A DNA stretch of 64,000 nt, from contig MGUI01000070.1 in the NCBI GenBank assembly GCA_001799895.1, positions 35,404 to 99,403 of the forward strand, read 5' to 3'. Both the position numbers and the translations under genes were made by a program. Below the pieces are notes generated by a model, which made no database searches, had not been told where the DNA came from, and saw only the letters and a list, made by a program, of their open reading frames with translations. Positions 52,103-60,861 of this stretch are shown piece by piece. Position 1 is the stretch's first letter. Each line of letters starts with the position of its first letter. Origin of the DNA: Elusimicrobia bacterium GWD2_63_28. GTDB taxonomy: Bacteria; Elusimicrobiota; Elusimicrobia; Elusimicrobiales; UBA9959.

Positions 52103-53085
52103 TAATCAGCAAGACGCCGTACCGCATCTCGTTCTTCGGCGGGGGGACCGACTATCCCTCCTGGTACAATGAGAACAAGGGACAGGTGCTCAGCACCACG
52201 ATAGACAAATACTGCTACATCACCTGCCGCAACCTGCCGCCCTTCCACGAGCATAAGCACCGCATAGTCTATTCCAAGATAGAGAACGTCACGCGGATCA
52301 GGGACATCGTCCACCCGTCGGTGCGGGCGTGCCTGCAGTTCATGAAGATCAAGGACGGCGTGGAGATCCACCACGACGGCGACCTGCCGGCCCGCTCCGG
52401 GCTGGGCTCCAGCTCGGCCTTTACCGTGGGGCTGCTGAAGGCGCTCTACGCGATGAAGGGCCATATCGTTTCCTCCAGCCAGGTGGCGCGTGACGCGATC
52501 CACGTAGAGCAGGTGATGCTGAAGGAGAACGTGGGCGCGCAGGACCAGATGGTGGCGGCCTATGGCGGCTGCAACGTCATCAGGTTCGGCGACAAGACGC
52601 ACCTGCAGGTGAGCCCGGTGACGCTCTGCGACGAGAGGCTGGCCGAGCTGCAGGACCGGCTGATGCTGTTCTATACCGGCATACCACGGACAGCCAACGA
52701 CATCGCCGGCGAGCAGATCCGAAAGACCCACCTGCGCAAGCGCGAACTGACGCTGATGGGCGAGATGGTGAACCACGCCGTGGAGATCCTCAATTGCGGC
52801 GCCGGCAATATAGACGGCTTCGGCCGGCTGCTGCACGAGAGCTGGAAACTCAAGCGCAGCCTGACCGACAAGATCACCAATAATTTTATAGACGACGCCT
52901 ACGCGGCTGCCCGCAGGGCCGGGGCGCTGGGCGGCAAGATCCTGGGAGCGGGGGGTGGCGGCTTCATGCTGTTCTTCGCGCCGCCGGAGCGGCAGAAGCG
53001 GGTGCGCGCGGCGCTGAGGAAGCTGCTGCACGTGCCGTTCAGGTTCGAATACTCGGGGAGCTCGATCATCTTCTACAAGTCATGA
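52099..53085 (+). CDS. hddA: GHMP kinase, D-glycero-alpha-D-manno-heptose-7-phosphate kinase-like
   Basis: 328 residues. ISKTPYRISFFGGGTDYPSWYNENKGQVLSTTIDKYCYITCR is the HddA-type N-terminus; LPARSGLGSSSAFTVGLLKAL is the GHMP ATP loop (near residue 95); GGKILGAGGGGFMLFF is the C-terminal motif. HddA phosphorylates heptose-7-phosphate at C1 in GDP-D-alpha-D-heptose synthesis. The next gene is HddC-like and a GmhA-like isomerase is present at 42026. No GmhB phosphatase is recognisable in the window. Confidence 0.88.
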   Translation: MIISKTPYRISFFGGGTDYPSWYNENKGQVLSTTIDKYCYITCRNLPPFHEHKHRIVYSKIENVTRIRDIVHPSVRACLQFMKIKDGVEIHHDGDLPARSGLGSSSAFTVGLLKALYAMKGHIVSSSQVARDAIHVEQVMLKENVGAQDQMVAAYGGCNVIRFGDKTHLQVSPVTLCDERLAELQDRLMLFYTGIPRTANDIAGEQIRKTHLRKRELTLMGEMVNHAVEILNCGAGNIDGFGRLLHESWKLKRSLTDKITNNFIDDAYAAARRAGALGGKILGAGGGGFMLFFAPPERQKRVRAALRKLLHVPFRFEYSGSSIIFYKS

Positions 53086-53774
53086 ACATGGACGTAGTGA
53101 TACTTTGCGGCGGGAAGGGGACGCGGCTGCAGGCCGTGGTCTCGGACCGTCCCAAGCCGATGGCCGACGTGAGCGGCAAGCCCTTCCTGGAGCTGCTGAT
53201 GGATTACGTGGCTGGCTACGGCTACAGCCGCTTTGTGCTGTGCGCGGGCTACATGGGCGAAATGATAAGGGACTATTTTGCCGCGCGCAAGCTGCCCTAC
53301 CAGGTGGCCGTGGCCATAGAGACCGAGCCCCTGGATACCGCCGGGGCCGTGAAGAACGCCGAGCCTCTGATAAAGAGCGGGCGTTTCCTGGCCCTGAACG
53401 GGGATTCCATAGTGCGCGCCGACCTGAAGGCCTTCGCGGCTTTCCACGAGCAAAGGCGGCCGCTGGCCTCGCTGGCGGCGGCAAAAAAAGAGGACGCTTC
53501 CGCCTTCGGCACGCTGTCCGTGGACGGGGACGGCAAACTGCTGGAGTTCAGGGAGAAGGCCGCCGCGGCCTCGGGCCTGGTGAACGCAGGCATTTATATT
53601 TTCGAGAAGGAAGTGCTGGGGCTGGTCCCGGCGGGGAAGAAATACTCCCTGGAGCGGGACCTCTTTCCAGCGCTGGCCGCAAAAGGCGGCGTGAACGTTT
53701 TCGAAGTGCCCGGCGAGCTGATAGATATCGGCACACCGGAAGGCTATAAACAGGCAGGAGAGAAACTGAAATGA
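53082..53774 (+). CDS. hddC: Heptose-1-phosphate guanylyltransferase-like nucleotidyltransferase
   Basis: 230 residues. VVILCGGKGTRLQAVVSDRPKPMADVSGKPFLELLMDYVAGYGYSRFVLCAGYMGEMI and LALNGDSIVRADLKAF match the HddC/GmhC nucleotidyltransferase type. The last step of GDP-heptose synthesis is the likely role because the HddA-like kinase directly precedes it (ATGA overlap). An in-frame ATG two codons later is equally possible. The nucleotide (GTP versus others) is inferred from the family. Confidence 0.85.
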   Translation: MNMDVVILCGGKGTRLQAVVSDRPKPMADVSGKPFLELLMDYVAGYGYSRFVLCAGYMGEMIRDYFAARKLPYQVAVAIETEPLDTAGAVKNAEPLIKSGRFLALNGDSIVRADLKAFAAFHEQRRPLASLAAAKKEDASAFGTLSVDGDGKLLEFREKAAAASGLVNAGIYIFEKEVLGLVPAGKKYSLERDLFPALAAKGGVNVFEVPGELIDIGTPEGYKQAGEKLK

Positions 53775-54985
53775 GAATACCGTTCGGCACCATCGCCGTC
53801 ACCAAAGAATCCCGCAAACTTATTAACGAGGCCCTGGACTCCGTCAGGCTGTCCAGCGGCAGGCTGGTAAAAGAGTTCGAGTCCAAATTCGCTGCGCTGA
53901 CCGGCACTAAAGAGGCCGTGGCCGTCAGCACCGGCACTGACGCCGACATCCTGGCGCTGGCCGTGCTGCACGATTTCGGCGCGAAGCGCGGCGACGAGGT
54001 GATAGTGCCGGCGCTGTCCTTCGTGGCCACCGGCAACGCCGTGGTGCACGCCGGGTTCAAGCCGGTGTTCGTGGACATCGAACGGCACACGCTCAACATC
54101 GACCCGAAGAAAATCGAGAAGGCCATAACGAAGAAGACCCGCGCCATCATGCCGGTGCACCTGATGGGCAAGCCGGCCGAGATGGACACCATCAACAAGA
54201 TAGCCAAGAAGCACAATCTTTATGTGATCGAGGACGCGGCCGAGGCGCACGGCGCGGTGTACAAGGGCCGCAATATCGGCACGCTGGGCCACATGGCCGC
54301 CTACAGCACCTACATCGCCCACATCATCACCACCATCGAGGGCGGCATTGTCACTACGGACCGGGCCGATTTCGCCGAGGTGCTGCGATCGCTGCGCAGC
54401 CACGGCCGCGCCTGCAAGTGCAAGGTGTGCGTTATGAACTGCGGCGCCGCCAGCTACTGCGACAAGCGCTTCAAGTACGGCGAGGGCTCAGACATCCGCT
54501 TCGTGTTCGAGCGCATCGGCTACTCCGCCAAGATGAACGAGCTCGAGGCCGCCGTCGGCATCGGCAGCATGACCAACTACAAGAAGATCATAGCCAAGCG
54601 CCACGGCAATTTGATCTCGATGATAGAGAAGTTCCAGAAGTTCGCGCCGTGGCTTTACACCATCAAGGAAGAGAAGCACGAGCGGATAGGGCCGCACGCT
54701 TTCGCCATCATCAGGGGGGAGGGTGCCCCGTTCAGCCGCAACGAGCTGGGCCTCTACCTGGAAAAGGCTGGCATAGACACGCGCCACCTGTTCTCGTCGA
54801 TGCCGACGCAGTGCCCCGGCTTCGCCTACCTGGGCCACAAGCTGGGCGACTTCCCCAACGCCGAGTACATGGGCAATAACGGCCTCCACATCGGGGTGCA
54901 CCAGGACCTGGGGCCCGCTCACGTGAACTATTTCATAAAGACCGTAGAGGCCTTCTTCAAAGAAAAAGGAATAAAAACTAAATGA
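53771..54985 (+). CDS. PLP-dependent 3-dehydratase-like DegT-family protein (E1/RfbH/ColD type) with Cys cluster
   Basis: 404 residues. The fold is that of DegT/StrS aminotransferases (VSTGTDADILALAV, ALSFVATGNAVVHAGFKPVFVDIE, VIEDAAEAHG). At the PLP-lysine position the sequence reads YSTYIA-H184-IITTIEGG, so His replaces Lys, as in the 3-dehydratases RfbH/E1 and ColD. A cysteine group follows: C215-K-C217-KV-C220-VMN-C224-GAASY-C230-DKRF. In E1 the [2Fe-2S] ligands are a distant Cys plus a CxC and a Cys before GKRF. Here the CxC and the last Cys are kept, the distant Cys (in VIED) is absent, and C220 and C224 are extra. A 3-deoxy step on a 4-keto CDP- or GDP-sugar is likely. Confidence 0.82.
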   Translation: MRIPFGTIAVTKESRKLINEALDSVRLSSGRLVKEFESKFAALTGTKEAVAVSTGTDADILALAVLHDFGAKRGDEVIVPALSFVATGNAVVHAGFKPVFVDIERHTLNIDPKKIEKAITKKTRAIMPVHLMGKPAEMDTINKIAKKHNLYVIEDAAEAHGAVYKGRNIGTLGHMAAYSTYIAHIITTIEGGIVTTDRADFAEVLRSLRSHGRACKCKVCVMNCGAASYCDKRFKYGEGSDIRFVFERIGYSAKMNELEAAVGIGSMTNYKKIIAKRHGNLISMIEKFQKFAPWLYTIKEEKHERIGPHAFAIIRGEGAPFSRNELGLYLEKAGIDTRHLFSSMPTQCPGFAYLGHKLGDFPNAEYMGNNGLHIGVHQDLGPAHVNYFIKTVEAFFKEKGIKTK

Positions 54986-55692
54986 AAACCACGCTCCTCG
55001 TACTCACGCTGAACGAACTGGAGGGCATGAAGCAGATCATGCCCCAGGTCAAAAGGGAATGGGTGGACCAGATCATAGTGGTGGACGGGCAGTCCACCGA
55101 CGGCACCGCCGAGTGGGCCCGCGAGCAGGGCTACGAGGTGGTGGTGCAGAGCCAGCCGGGCGTGCGGTTCGCCTATTTCGACGTGCTGCCCCACATCAAG
55201 GGCGATGTGGTGCTCTGCTTCAGCCCCGACGGCAATTCAGTGGCCGACCGCATCCCGCCGCTGATAGAGAAGATGAAGGAAGGCTACGACCTGGTTATAG
55301 TCTCCCGGTACCTCGACGGCGCCAAGAGCGAAGATGACGATATAGTGACGGCCTTCGGCAACTGGCTGTTCACCAAGACGGTGAACCTGCTGCACGGCGG
55401 GCATTACACCGACGTGATGGTGATGTACCGCGCCTTCACGAAGCAGTTGATCTACGACCTGGAACTCAACAAGGAAGACCCTTACACCCTGCCGGAATGG
55501 CTGTTCCAGACCCGCATCAGCTGGGAGCCGCTGATGTCCGTGCGCGCGGCCAAGCGCAAGATGAAGATAGGGGAGATCCCCGGCGACGAGCCCGCCCGCA
55601 TAGGCGGCGTAAGAAAACTGAAGATCCTGAAGTGGGGCGCCGCCTACTACTTCCAGTTCTGGCGCGAGCTGTTTTATTGGAACAAGAAGTAG
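54982..55692 (+). CDS. Glycosyltransferase family 2
   Basis: 236 residues. LLVLTLNELEGMKQIMPQVKREWVDQIIVVDGQSTDGTAEWAREQGYEVVVQSQPG is the dolichol-phosphate-mannose-synthase-like GT-A start, and LCFSPDGNSVADRI holds the Asp region. It starts inside the previous stop (ATGA), so the putative 3-deoxy-sugar enzyme and this transferase are translationally linked. The sugar transferred may be the product of this unit. Confidence 0.85.
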   Translation: MKTTLLVLTLNELEGMKQIMPQVKREWVDQIIVVDGQSTDGTAEWAREQGYEVVVQSQPGVRFAYFDVLPHIKGDVVLCFSPDGNSVADRIPPLIEKMKEGYDLVIVSRYLDGAKSEDDDIVTAFGNWLFTKTVNLLHGGHYTDVMVMYRAFTKQLIYDLELNKEDPYTLPEWLFQTRISWEPLMSVRAAKRKMKIGEIPGDEPARIGGVRKLKILKWGAAYYFQFWRELFYWNKK

Positions 55693-55705
55693 CCGGCCCC
55701 ACAGC

Positions 55706-58216
55706 ATGAGACGTGCAATCGACTGGCTGCAGCGCATATTCCGCGGCGAAAGCGGCCGCCGGGAACTGCTGATCTTCTTCGCGCTGCTGGCCGCCGTCTT
55801 CTACCTGGATAAGTTGCTGCTTGGCCCGTTCGCGCCGGTAAGACTGCACGACGTTTTTGATTCCGACTTCTTTCGCTACCGCGCGCTTTCCGAGTATGGG
55901 CCGCTCGCCCAGTGGTATCCCAATTACGCGGGCGGCATGCCGGCCTACGCCTGGCACCACACGCCGCTCTATGTCCTGGTCCTGCTGTCTGCCTTTCTGC
56001 CGCCCTGGCTGATTTACTCGGCCCTGGTCCTGGTTCTCATGTTCTGCGCCGGGTGGGGGATGTTCCGCCTGTTGGAAGAGCACGCCGGGCTGCCCCGGAC
56101 CGCTGCGGTCTGGGGCGGCGCTTTCTTCGCCCTGGCCTCGCAGGTGCAGCAGAACAGCATTCCCAGCACCGTCTTCAATTACGCCTTTCCGCTCTTTTTC
56201 TGTCTGTTTATAGACGCCTACCGCGCCCGACGTGAGCTGCGCCGCCTGTTGCCGCCGCTGCTCGGACTCAACGCCATCCTGGCGCTCTCGTATCCGGTGC
56301 TTACCCTGCCTTATTTCCCGCTGGTGCAACTGCTGCTGCTTTTTGTTTTTAGCGGCCAGGGAAGCGCCATTGAAAAAGACCGCAGGGGTCTGCTGGCCTG
56401 GTATTTTGTGCTCTGGGCCGGTTATGTGCTGGCCTGCTCGCCGGTGCTGTACTCCCTGCTGCAGTATATTCCGCTCGCCTGCAAGCGCGGCGAACATGCC
56501 GCCGATTTTGTCCTGGCCCCGGCGTTTGTGAGCTTTCTGAAGACTTCCGGGCTTATGCTGGTTTCGAGCATGGCCCGCGCCGCGCTGCTGGTGCCAGCGG
56601 CGGCTGGCCTGGGCTTGGCCTTCCGTAGCCCGCGCCTTCGTCTGTATTATATCGCCCTGGCCGCGGTGGCGCTGATCTCCGGCTTTTATTCCTCGGAGAT
56701 TTCCGCACTGCTGCGCGGCAGCATCTTACTGAAGATGGACCTCGGGCATTTCTTTTGGACCCTGCCGTTCCTGGGCGCCCTGGCCGCGTCAACGGCTGCC
56801 GGCCTCATCTTGCGCGGAGAGAAGCCGGGCCTAGCCTTCCAGGGAGCCCTGTTAGGCTTCGCCGTGCTGGCGGGACTTGCCTGGGCAGGACTTATACATA
56901 AATCAACTGTCGTGCCTAACGTCCTCTCAGGGTTGCTTTTCCTGCTGCTGGTACAGGCTGGCCGCGTTGAGGCGTGCCGAGTGCCGCGCGCTGCGGCCTG
57001 GGGGGCGCTCCTGGCGGGTGCCGCGGCGGCTGCCTGGGGCTGCAGGGTGGGGGAGCAGTCCTACCTGCACGCGCTGCTCTTCCTGGGTGGCGCCGGCTGG
57101 CTGGCTGCCTCCGCCACGGCGCTCGCCCTGCCCGGCCGCAGAACCGTATATTGGGCGATGCTCCTCTCTGTGCTTTTTACTGCGTCGCTGCGCTTCGCCC
57201 GCAACAAGGGGGAGGAGCCAGAGTCTGACAGGTACCTGCAGACGGCGGGCTATTCCTCGCTGAAAGATCTGCGGAACTCCGCTGAACCGGTGCGGACAGC
57301 GAGTTTCGGCCTGCCGCCCTTCCCCGCCATCAGCCAGGGGCTGGAGACTGCGGACGCCCGCGGCCCGGTGTTCAGCGGCCGCTACAAGGACTATTTCAAG
57401 CTGATACTGAGCCCGCAACTGTCAGATAAAAAGCACGAAGATTTCTTCGACAATTACTGGTATAACCTTTACTTTCACAAGTATACGCCCGCGGCGGGTC
57501 TCAATTTTAACTTGGCGCGGGCGGCGGGGATAAATTATATATTGAGCCCTACAGAATCGGAGCTGCTGCGTGCCGAATCAGACGGCGTTACCGTATTCCG
57601 CAGCGACTTGGACCTTGCTGCCGGGAGATTTTTAAGGCCGTTGCTGCAGAAGTCCAAGGCCGGCAAGAAGCTGGATAAACGCTATTTTTCCGAGATCTAC
57701 GCCTACAGGCTTAAGGGCGCTTTCGCACGCGCGTACCTGGTGCCGGACGCCAGACTCTTCAGCGGAAGCAGCGAGCTTCTATCCGCGCTATCGGCCGCTT
57801 CTCCTGCGGACCTGGAGGCCGCCGTTTACCTGGAGCGCGCTGACTCGGGACCTGACCTTCCGCGGGTCGGCTTCGCTGCCGGGACTTTGGGCGCCAAGGT
57901 CGTATTGGTTTCTTTCTCCTCCGACAGGGCCGTCTACCGCGTCAGTTCGCGGCGCCCGGCCCTGCTGGTTTTAAATAATAACTACCACCCGGCCTGGACG
58001 GCATCAGTGAACGGGAGGCCGGCGCGAGTCTACCGGGCCAACCATGCCTTCATGGCCGCGGCAGTTCCGGCCGGGCAAAGTGAAACTGTGTTCGAGTTCA
58101 AGGCCCCGGGCCTGAGGTCACTCTGGCTTGCGGCGGCGGCCGGGATACTACTGGTCAACGCCCTGCTAGCGGTCGCGGCCGCAAGCAGGCTGCGAAGGGG
58201 CGGCCAAGTTGTATAA
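55706..58216 (+). CDS. Large YfhO-like membrane protein (GT-C type)
   Basis: 836 residues. About 12 hydrophobic segments in the first 480 residues are followed by a soluble domain. The N-terminal VFDSDFFRYRALSEYG and the C-terminal LLVLNNNYHPAWTASVNGRPARVYRANHAFMAAAVPAG plus a last membrane helix are characteristic of YfhO-type proteins, which are thought to add sugars from a lipid carrier at the outer face of the membrane. It may decorate the glycan after flipping. Codon use is more mixed at third positions than in its neighbours. The TAA stop lies within the TATAAT of the next promoter. Confidence 0.75.
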   Translation: MRRAIDWLQRIFRGESGRRELLIFFALLAAVFYLDKLLLGPFAPVRLHDVFDSDFFRYRALSEYGPLAQWYPNYAGGMPAYAWHHTPLYVLVLLSAFLPPWLIYSALVLVLMFCAGWGMFRLLEEHAGLPRTAAVWGGAFFALASQVQQNSIPSTVFNYAFPLFFCLFIDAYRARRELRRLLPPLLGLNAILALSYPVLTLPYFPLVQLLLLFVFSGQGSAIEKDRRGLLAWYFVLWAGYVLACSPVLYSLLQYIPLACKRGEHAADFVLAPAFVSFLKTSGLMLVSSMARAALLVPAAAGLGLAFRSPRLRLYYIALAAVALISGFYSSEISALLRGSILLKMDLGHFFWTLPFLGALAASTAAGLILRGEKPGLAFQGALLGFAVLAGLAWAGLIHKSTVVPNVLSGLLFLLLVQAGRVEACRVPRAAAWGALLAGAAAAAWGCRVGEQSYLHALLFLGGAGWLAASATALALPGRRTVYWAMLLSVLFTASLRFARNKGEEPESDRYLQTAGYSSLKDLRNSAEPVRTASFGLPPFPAISQGLETADARGPVFSGRYKDYFKLILSPQLSDKKHEDFFDNYWYNLYFHKYTPAAGLNFNLARAAGINYILSPTESELLRAESDGVTVFRSDLDLAAGRFLRPLLQKSKAGKKLDKRYFSEIYAYRLKGAFARAYLVPDARLFSGSSELLSALSAASPADLEAAVYLERADSGPDLPRVGFAAGTLGAKVVLVSFSSDRAVYRVSSRRPALLVLNNNYHPAWTASVNGRPARVYRANHAFMAAAVPAGQSETVFEFKAPGLRSLWLAAAAGILLVNALLAVAAASRLRRGGQVV

Positions 58217-58226
58217 TATTTTTATG
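58207..58226 (+). promoter_or_regulatory. Promoter of the initiating sugar-transferase gene
   Basis: AGTTGTATAATATTTTTATG has TATAAT at 58212-58217, overlapping the stop codon of the upstream gene. The ATG at 58224 opens only a five-codon frame (MEAKC), which ends over the GTG start at 58235. The GGAGG at 58226-58230 is the ribosome site for that GTG. Confidence 0.55.
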
Positions 58227-58234
58227 GAGGCAAA

Positions 58235-59629
58235 GTGCTGATCTACAGGTGGCGCAGCGCCCTGCTGCTGCTGGCCGACATCCCGATCTTCTACGCCGCG
58301 CTGGCGCTGGCGCTGATGGCGCGCCGGTTCAGCCTGGTGCCGTGGGACTTCTTCGTGGAGCACGTGAAGGTGTTCTCCGTGTTCCTGCCGGTGTGGGTGG
58401 GGGTGTTCTACGCCGTCGGCTTTTACGACGTGCGCCGCATAAACCGGCTGATAAACCTGGTGAACGCATCGCTGATAGCTTTTGCCGCCAACCTGGCCGC
58501 GGCCTCGGCGCTGTTCTACGCTTTTTACCTGCAGCTCGGCCTTACGCCGAAGACGCATCTGTTCCTGACGCTGCTGTTCCTGCACATAATGGCCGCGGCC
58601 TGGCGCCGCGTGTGGACGCGAGCGGTGCTTTCCAAACTGCTGATGCAGAAGGTGGCCTTCCTGGGCAGCAACCCGCTTATCGAAGAAATACGAAAAGACC
58701 TGCCGGTAACGCCCCACCTGGGCTTTACCGTGGTGCCGCTGCCCGCACTGGGCGCCGCGTGCGGCGGCGGGTATTGGCGGCCCAACGGCCGCTGCGCCGT
58801 GGACCTGGCCTCCAAGCTGGACGTGCTGGTGGTGGACGCCGAGGAGGCCGAGAGCAACCAGGCCGTGGGAGGGCTGCTGCTATCCACCGCCGTGATGCAG
58901 GAGATCCCGATAATCACCCACCTGGATTTCTACGAGGACCTGTACGGCAAGATACCGCCGGAGTCGGCGGCCAAGCCGAGCTGGCTGCTGAGCAATGTGC
59001 TGCACAAGGGCAACCAGTTCTACGCCGTCTTCAAGCGCGCGGCGGATATCCTGGGCTCGGCGGCCGGGCTGCTGCTGACGCTGCCCCTCATGCTGGCGGT
59101 ATACCTGGCTATCAAAATCGAGGGCGGGCCGGGCGCGCCGGTATTTTTCGTGCAGAAGCGGGTGGGGCACCTCGGGCGCCGCTTTATCATCTGGAAATTC
59201 AGGACCATGGTGGTGGGGGCCAGCAAGGCCGGGCCGCTCTATAAGGTGAAGGGCGGGGACGCGCGCATAACGCCGTTGGGCAAGTTCCTGCGCGGCGCGC
59301 GCCTGGACGAGATACCGCAGCTGTGGAATGTTTTAAGGGGCGACATGTCGCTGGTGGGCCCGCGGCCCGAGTGGACCAGCGAGGTGCGCATCCTGGAGCG
59401 CAGCGTGCCGCATTACCATCTGCGCCACCTGATAAAGCCCGGCGTGACCGGCTGGGCGCAGATAAATTTTCACGCCACGGCCAGCTCCGCCGAATCGGTG
59501 GAGAAGCTGCACTACGACCTGTACTACGTGAAGAACATGTCGCTGGCGCTGGACTTGGGGATAATACTCAGGACTTTCCGCAGGATCTTCCAGAAAGACG
59601 CGGCGATGGCCCGCCGGCCTTCCTTCTAA
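58235..59629 (+). CDS. Polyprenyl-phosphate sugar-1-phosphate transferase (initiating enzyme)
   Basis: 464 residues, GTG start at 58235 with GGAGG four bases before it. The N-terminal region has four hydrophobic segments, a middle CoA-binding-like Rossmann domain, and the bacterial sugar transferase domain from about residue 265 (FKRAADILGSAAGLLLTLPLML). Hallmarks are FVQKRVGHLGRRFIIWKFRTM, GARLDEIPQLWNVLRGDMSLVGPRPEW with the catalytic Asp-Glu, and KPGVTGWAQINF. It loads the first sugar-phosphate onto undecaprenyl phosphate, starting repeat-unit synthesis (WcaJ/WbaP type). The stop overlaps that of the converging ligase gene by four bases (CTAA). Confidence 0.93.
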   Translation: MLIYRWRSALLLLADIPIFYAALALALMARRFSLVPWDFFVEHVKVFSVFLPVWVGVFYAVGFYDVRRINRLINLVNASLIAFAANLAAASALFYAFYLQLGLTPKTHLFLTLLFLHIMAAAWRRVWTRAVLSKLLMQKVAFLGSNPLIEEIRKDLPVTPHLGFTVVPLPALGAACGGGYWRPNGRCAVDLASKLDVLVVDAEEAESNQAVGGLLLSTAVMQEIPIITHLDFYEDLYGKIPPESAAKPSWLLSNVLHKGNQFYAVFKRAADILGSAAGLLLTLPLMLAVYLAIKIEGGPGAPVFFVQKRVGHLGRRFIIWKFRTMVVGASKAGPLYKVKGGDARITPLGKFLRGARLDEIPQLWNVLRGDMSLVGPRPEWTSEVRILERSVPHYHLRHLIKPGVTGWAQINFHATASSAESVEKLHYDLYYVKNMSLALDLGIILRTFRRIFQKDAAMARRPSF

Positions 59630-60861
59630 ACTGTTTCTTTTCCGGCCGCCGCCGCGAAAGCCAGCGCCAGGAAAATGGCGAAGGCCGTGTGCACGTGCTG
59701 GAAGGAGATCTCGGTGAGGTTTACCACGAAATAAGCGGGCAGGGCGGTCAGCGCCCAGAGTGCGTAGGGGCTGCCCGTCGAGCGGAAGCGGTCCCTGGCG
59801 AATTTGAACGAGGCCCCGAAGAGCAGCAGCAGCGCGCCCAGCCCGAGCAGGCCGCGCTCGGCCGCCTGGTGCACATAGAGATTGTTCAGCGTGCCGTAGA
59901 TCCCGTCTTCCGGGAACGGCTCGGGGTGGAATTTCTTAAAAACCTTTTTAATATTGTCGGGGCCCACGCCTAAGACGGGGTGGGCCTTGAGCATTTTAAA
60001 GCCCAGCGCCCACAGCCGCAGGCGCACATTGACGCCGGTGGCGGGGGAGTTGTCGGCGAGGTCGCCGCGGTTGGCGATGGCCCCCGCGGAGACGCGGGCT
60101 TTCAGGGCCGGATTGGTGGAGATGAGCAGGCCGGCCAGGATCAGCAGGGCGGCGCACCAGGCGGCCAGTTTTTTGCGCGAAGCCGGTGAGAAATAGAACA
60201 TGGCCAGGACGCCGGCCACGGCGCCGAGGTAGGCCCCGCGGGTCTGGCTGAGGATGAGCGCGGAGAAAATAAGAGGGGCGGCCAGCAGGTAGAAGGCCCG
60301 TTCGCGGCTGAAACTTTCCTTTGAGGGGAGCGCGATGCGGCTGAGGGCGAGCAGGAAGGCGATGACCATGACCTCGCCGTAGCGCACGGCGTTCATGAAG
60401 GCGTTGGCCCGGGGCGAGATATCCAGGTACTTGGCGGCGGAGACTTCGGTTATTCCTACTACGGCCGCGGCGAAGGCGGCGAGGGTGTAGATGGCCGAAA
60501 GACGGGGCAGATGCTCTGCCTTTACCGCCAGCAGCAGCGTGAAGAGGCAGATATATTTAAGGAAATCCGAGTTGAGCTGGCTGAAGCCCTTGGCCGGGTA
60601 ATAGGCGGTGAGGGCGGTGAGCAGGCAGACCGACAAATAGACCAGCCAGGGCAGGGCGAGCGGGTGGGCTCGCGCGGTCCGGGGCAGTAGGGGCAGGGAG
60701 CGCTCACGGTAATTTTTAACCAGCAGGGCGATAAGGGTCAGGAAAAGGGCCGCTTGTACGGCGGTGACGGAGAAGATGACCGCAAAAGAGAAAAGCCCGA
60801 GGAAAATAAAGATAAGGCGGTCCGGGGTGGGGCGGGGGGTCGCGTCGGCCGTCGGCTTCAT
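59626..60861 (-). CDS. O-antigen ligase/polymerase (WaaL/Wzy family)
   Basis: 411 residues with about 11-12 hydrophobic segments. The Wzy_C/ligase region is recognisable: LSQTRGAYLGAVAGVLAMF with the conserved Arg, then KMLKAHPVLGVGPDNIKKVF and NNLYVHQAAERGLLGLGALLLLF with the conserved His. It either joins the finished chain to lipid A-core or polymerises repeat units; sequence alone does not separate the two. A promoter with TGGTATAAT ends six bases before its ATG, so the mRNA is probably leaderless. Confidence 0.88.
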   Translation of the reverse strand: MKPTADATPRPTPDRLIFIFLGLFSFAVIFSVTAVQAALFLTLIALLVKNYRERSLPLLPRTARAHPLALPWLVYLSVCLLTALTAYYPAKGFSQLNSDFLKYICLFTLLLAVKAEHLPRLSAIYTLAAFAAAVVGITEVSAAKYLDISPRANAFMNAVRYGEVMVIAFLLALSRIALPSKESFSRERAFYLLAAPLIFSALILSQTRGAYLGAVAGVLAMFYFSPASRKKLAAWCAALLILAGLLISTNPALKARVSAGAIANRGDLADNSPATGVNVRLRLWALGFKMLKAHPVLGVGPDNIKKVFKKFHPEPFPEDGIYGTLNNLYVHQAAERGLLGLGALLLLFGASFKFARDRFRSTGSPYALWALTALPAYFVVNLTEISFQHVHTAFAIFLALAFAAAAGKETV

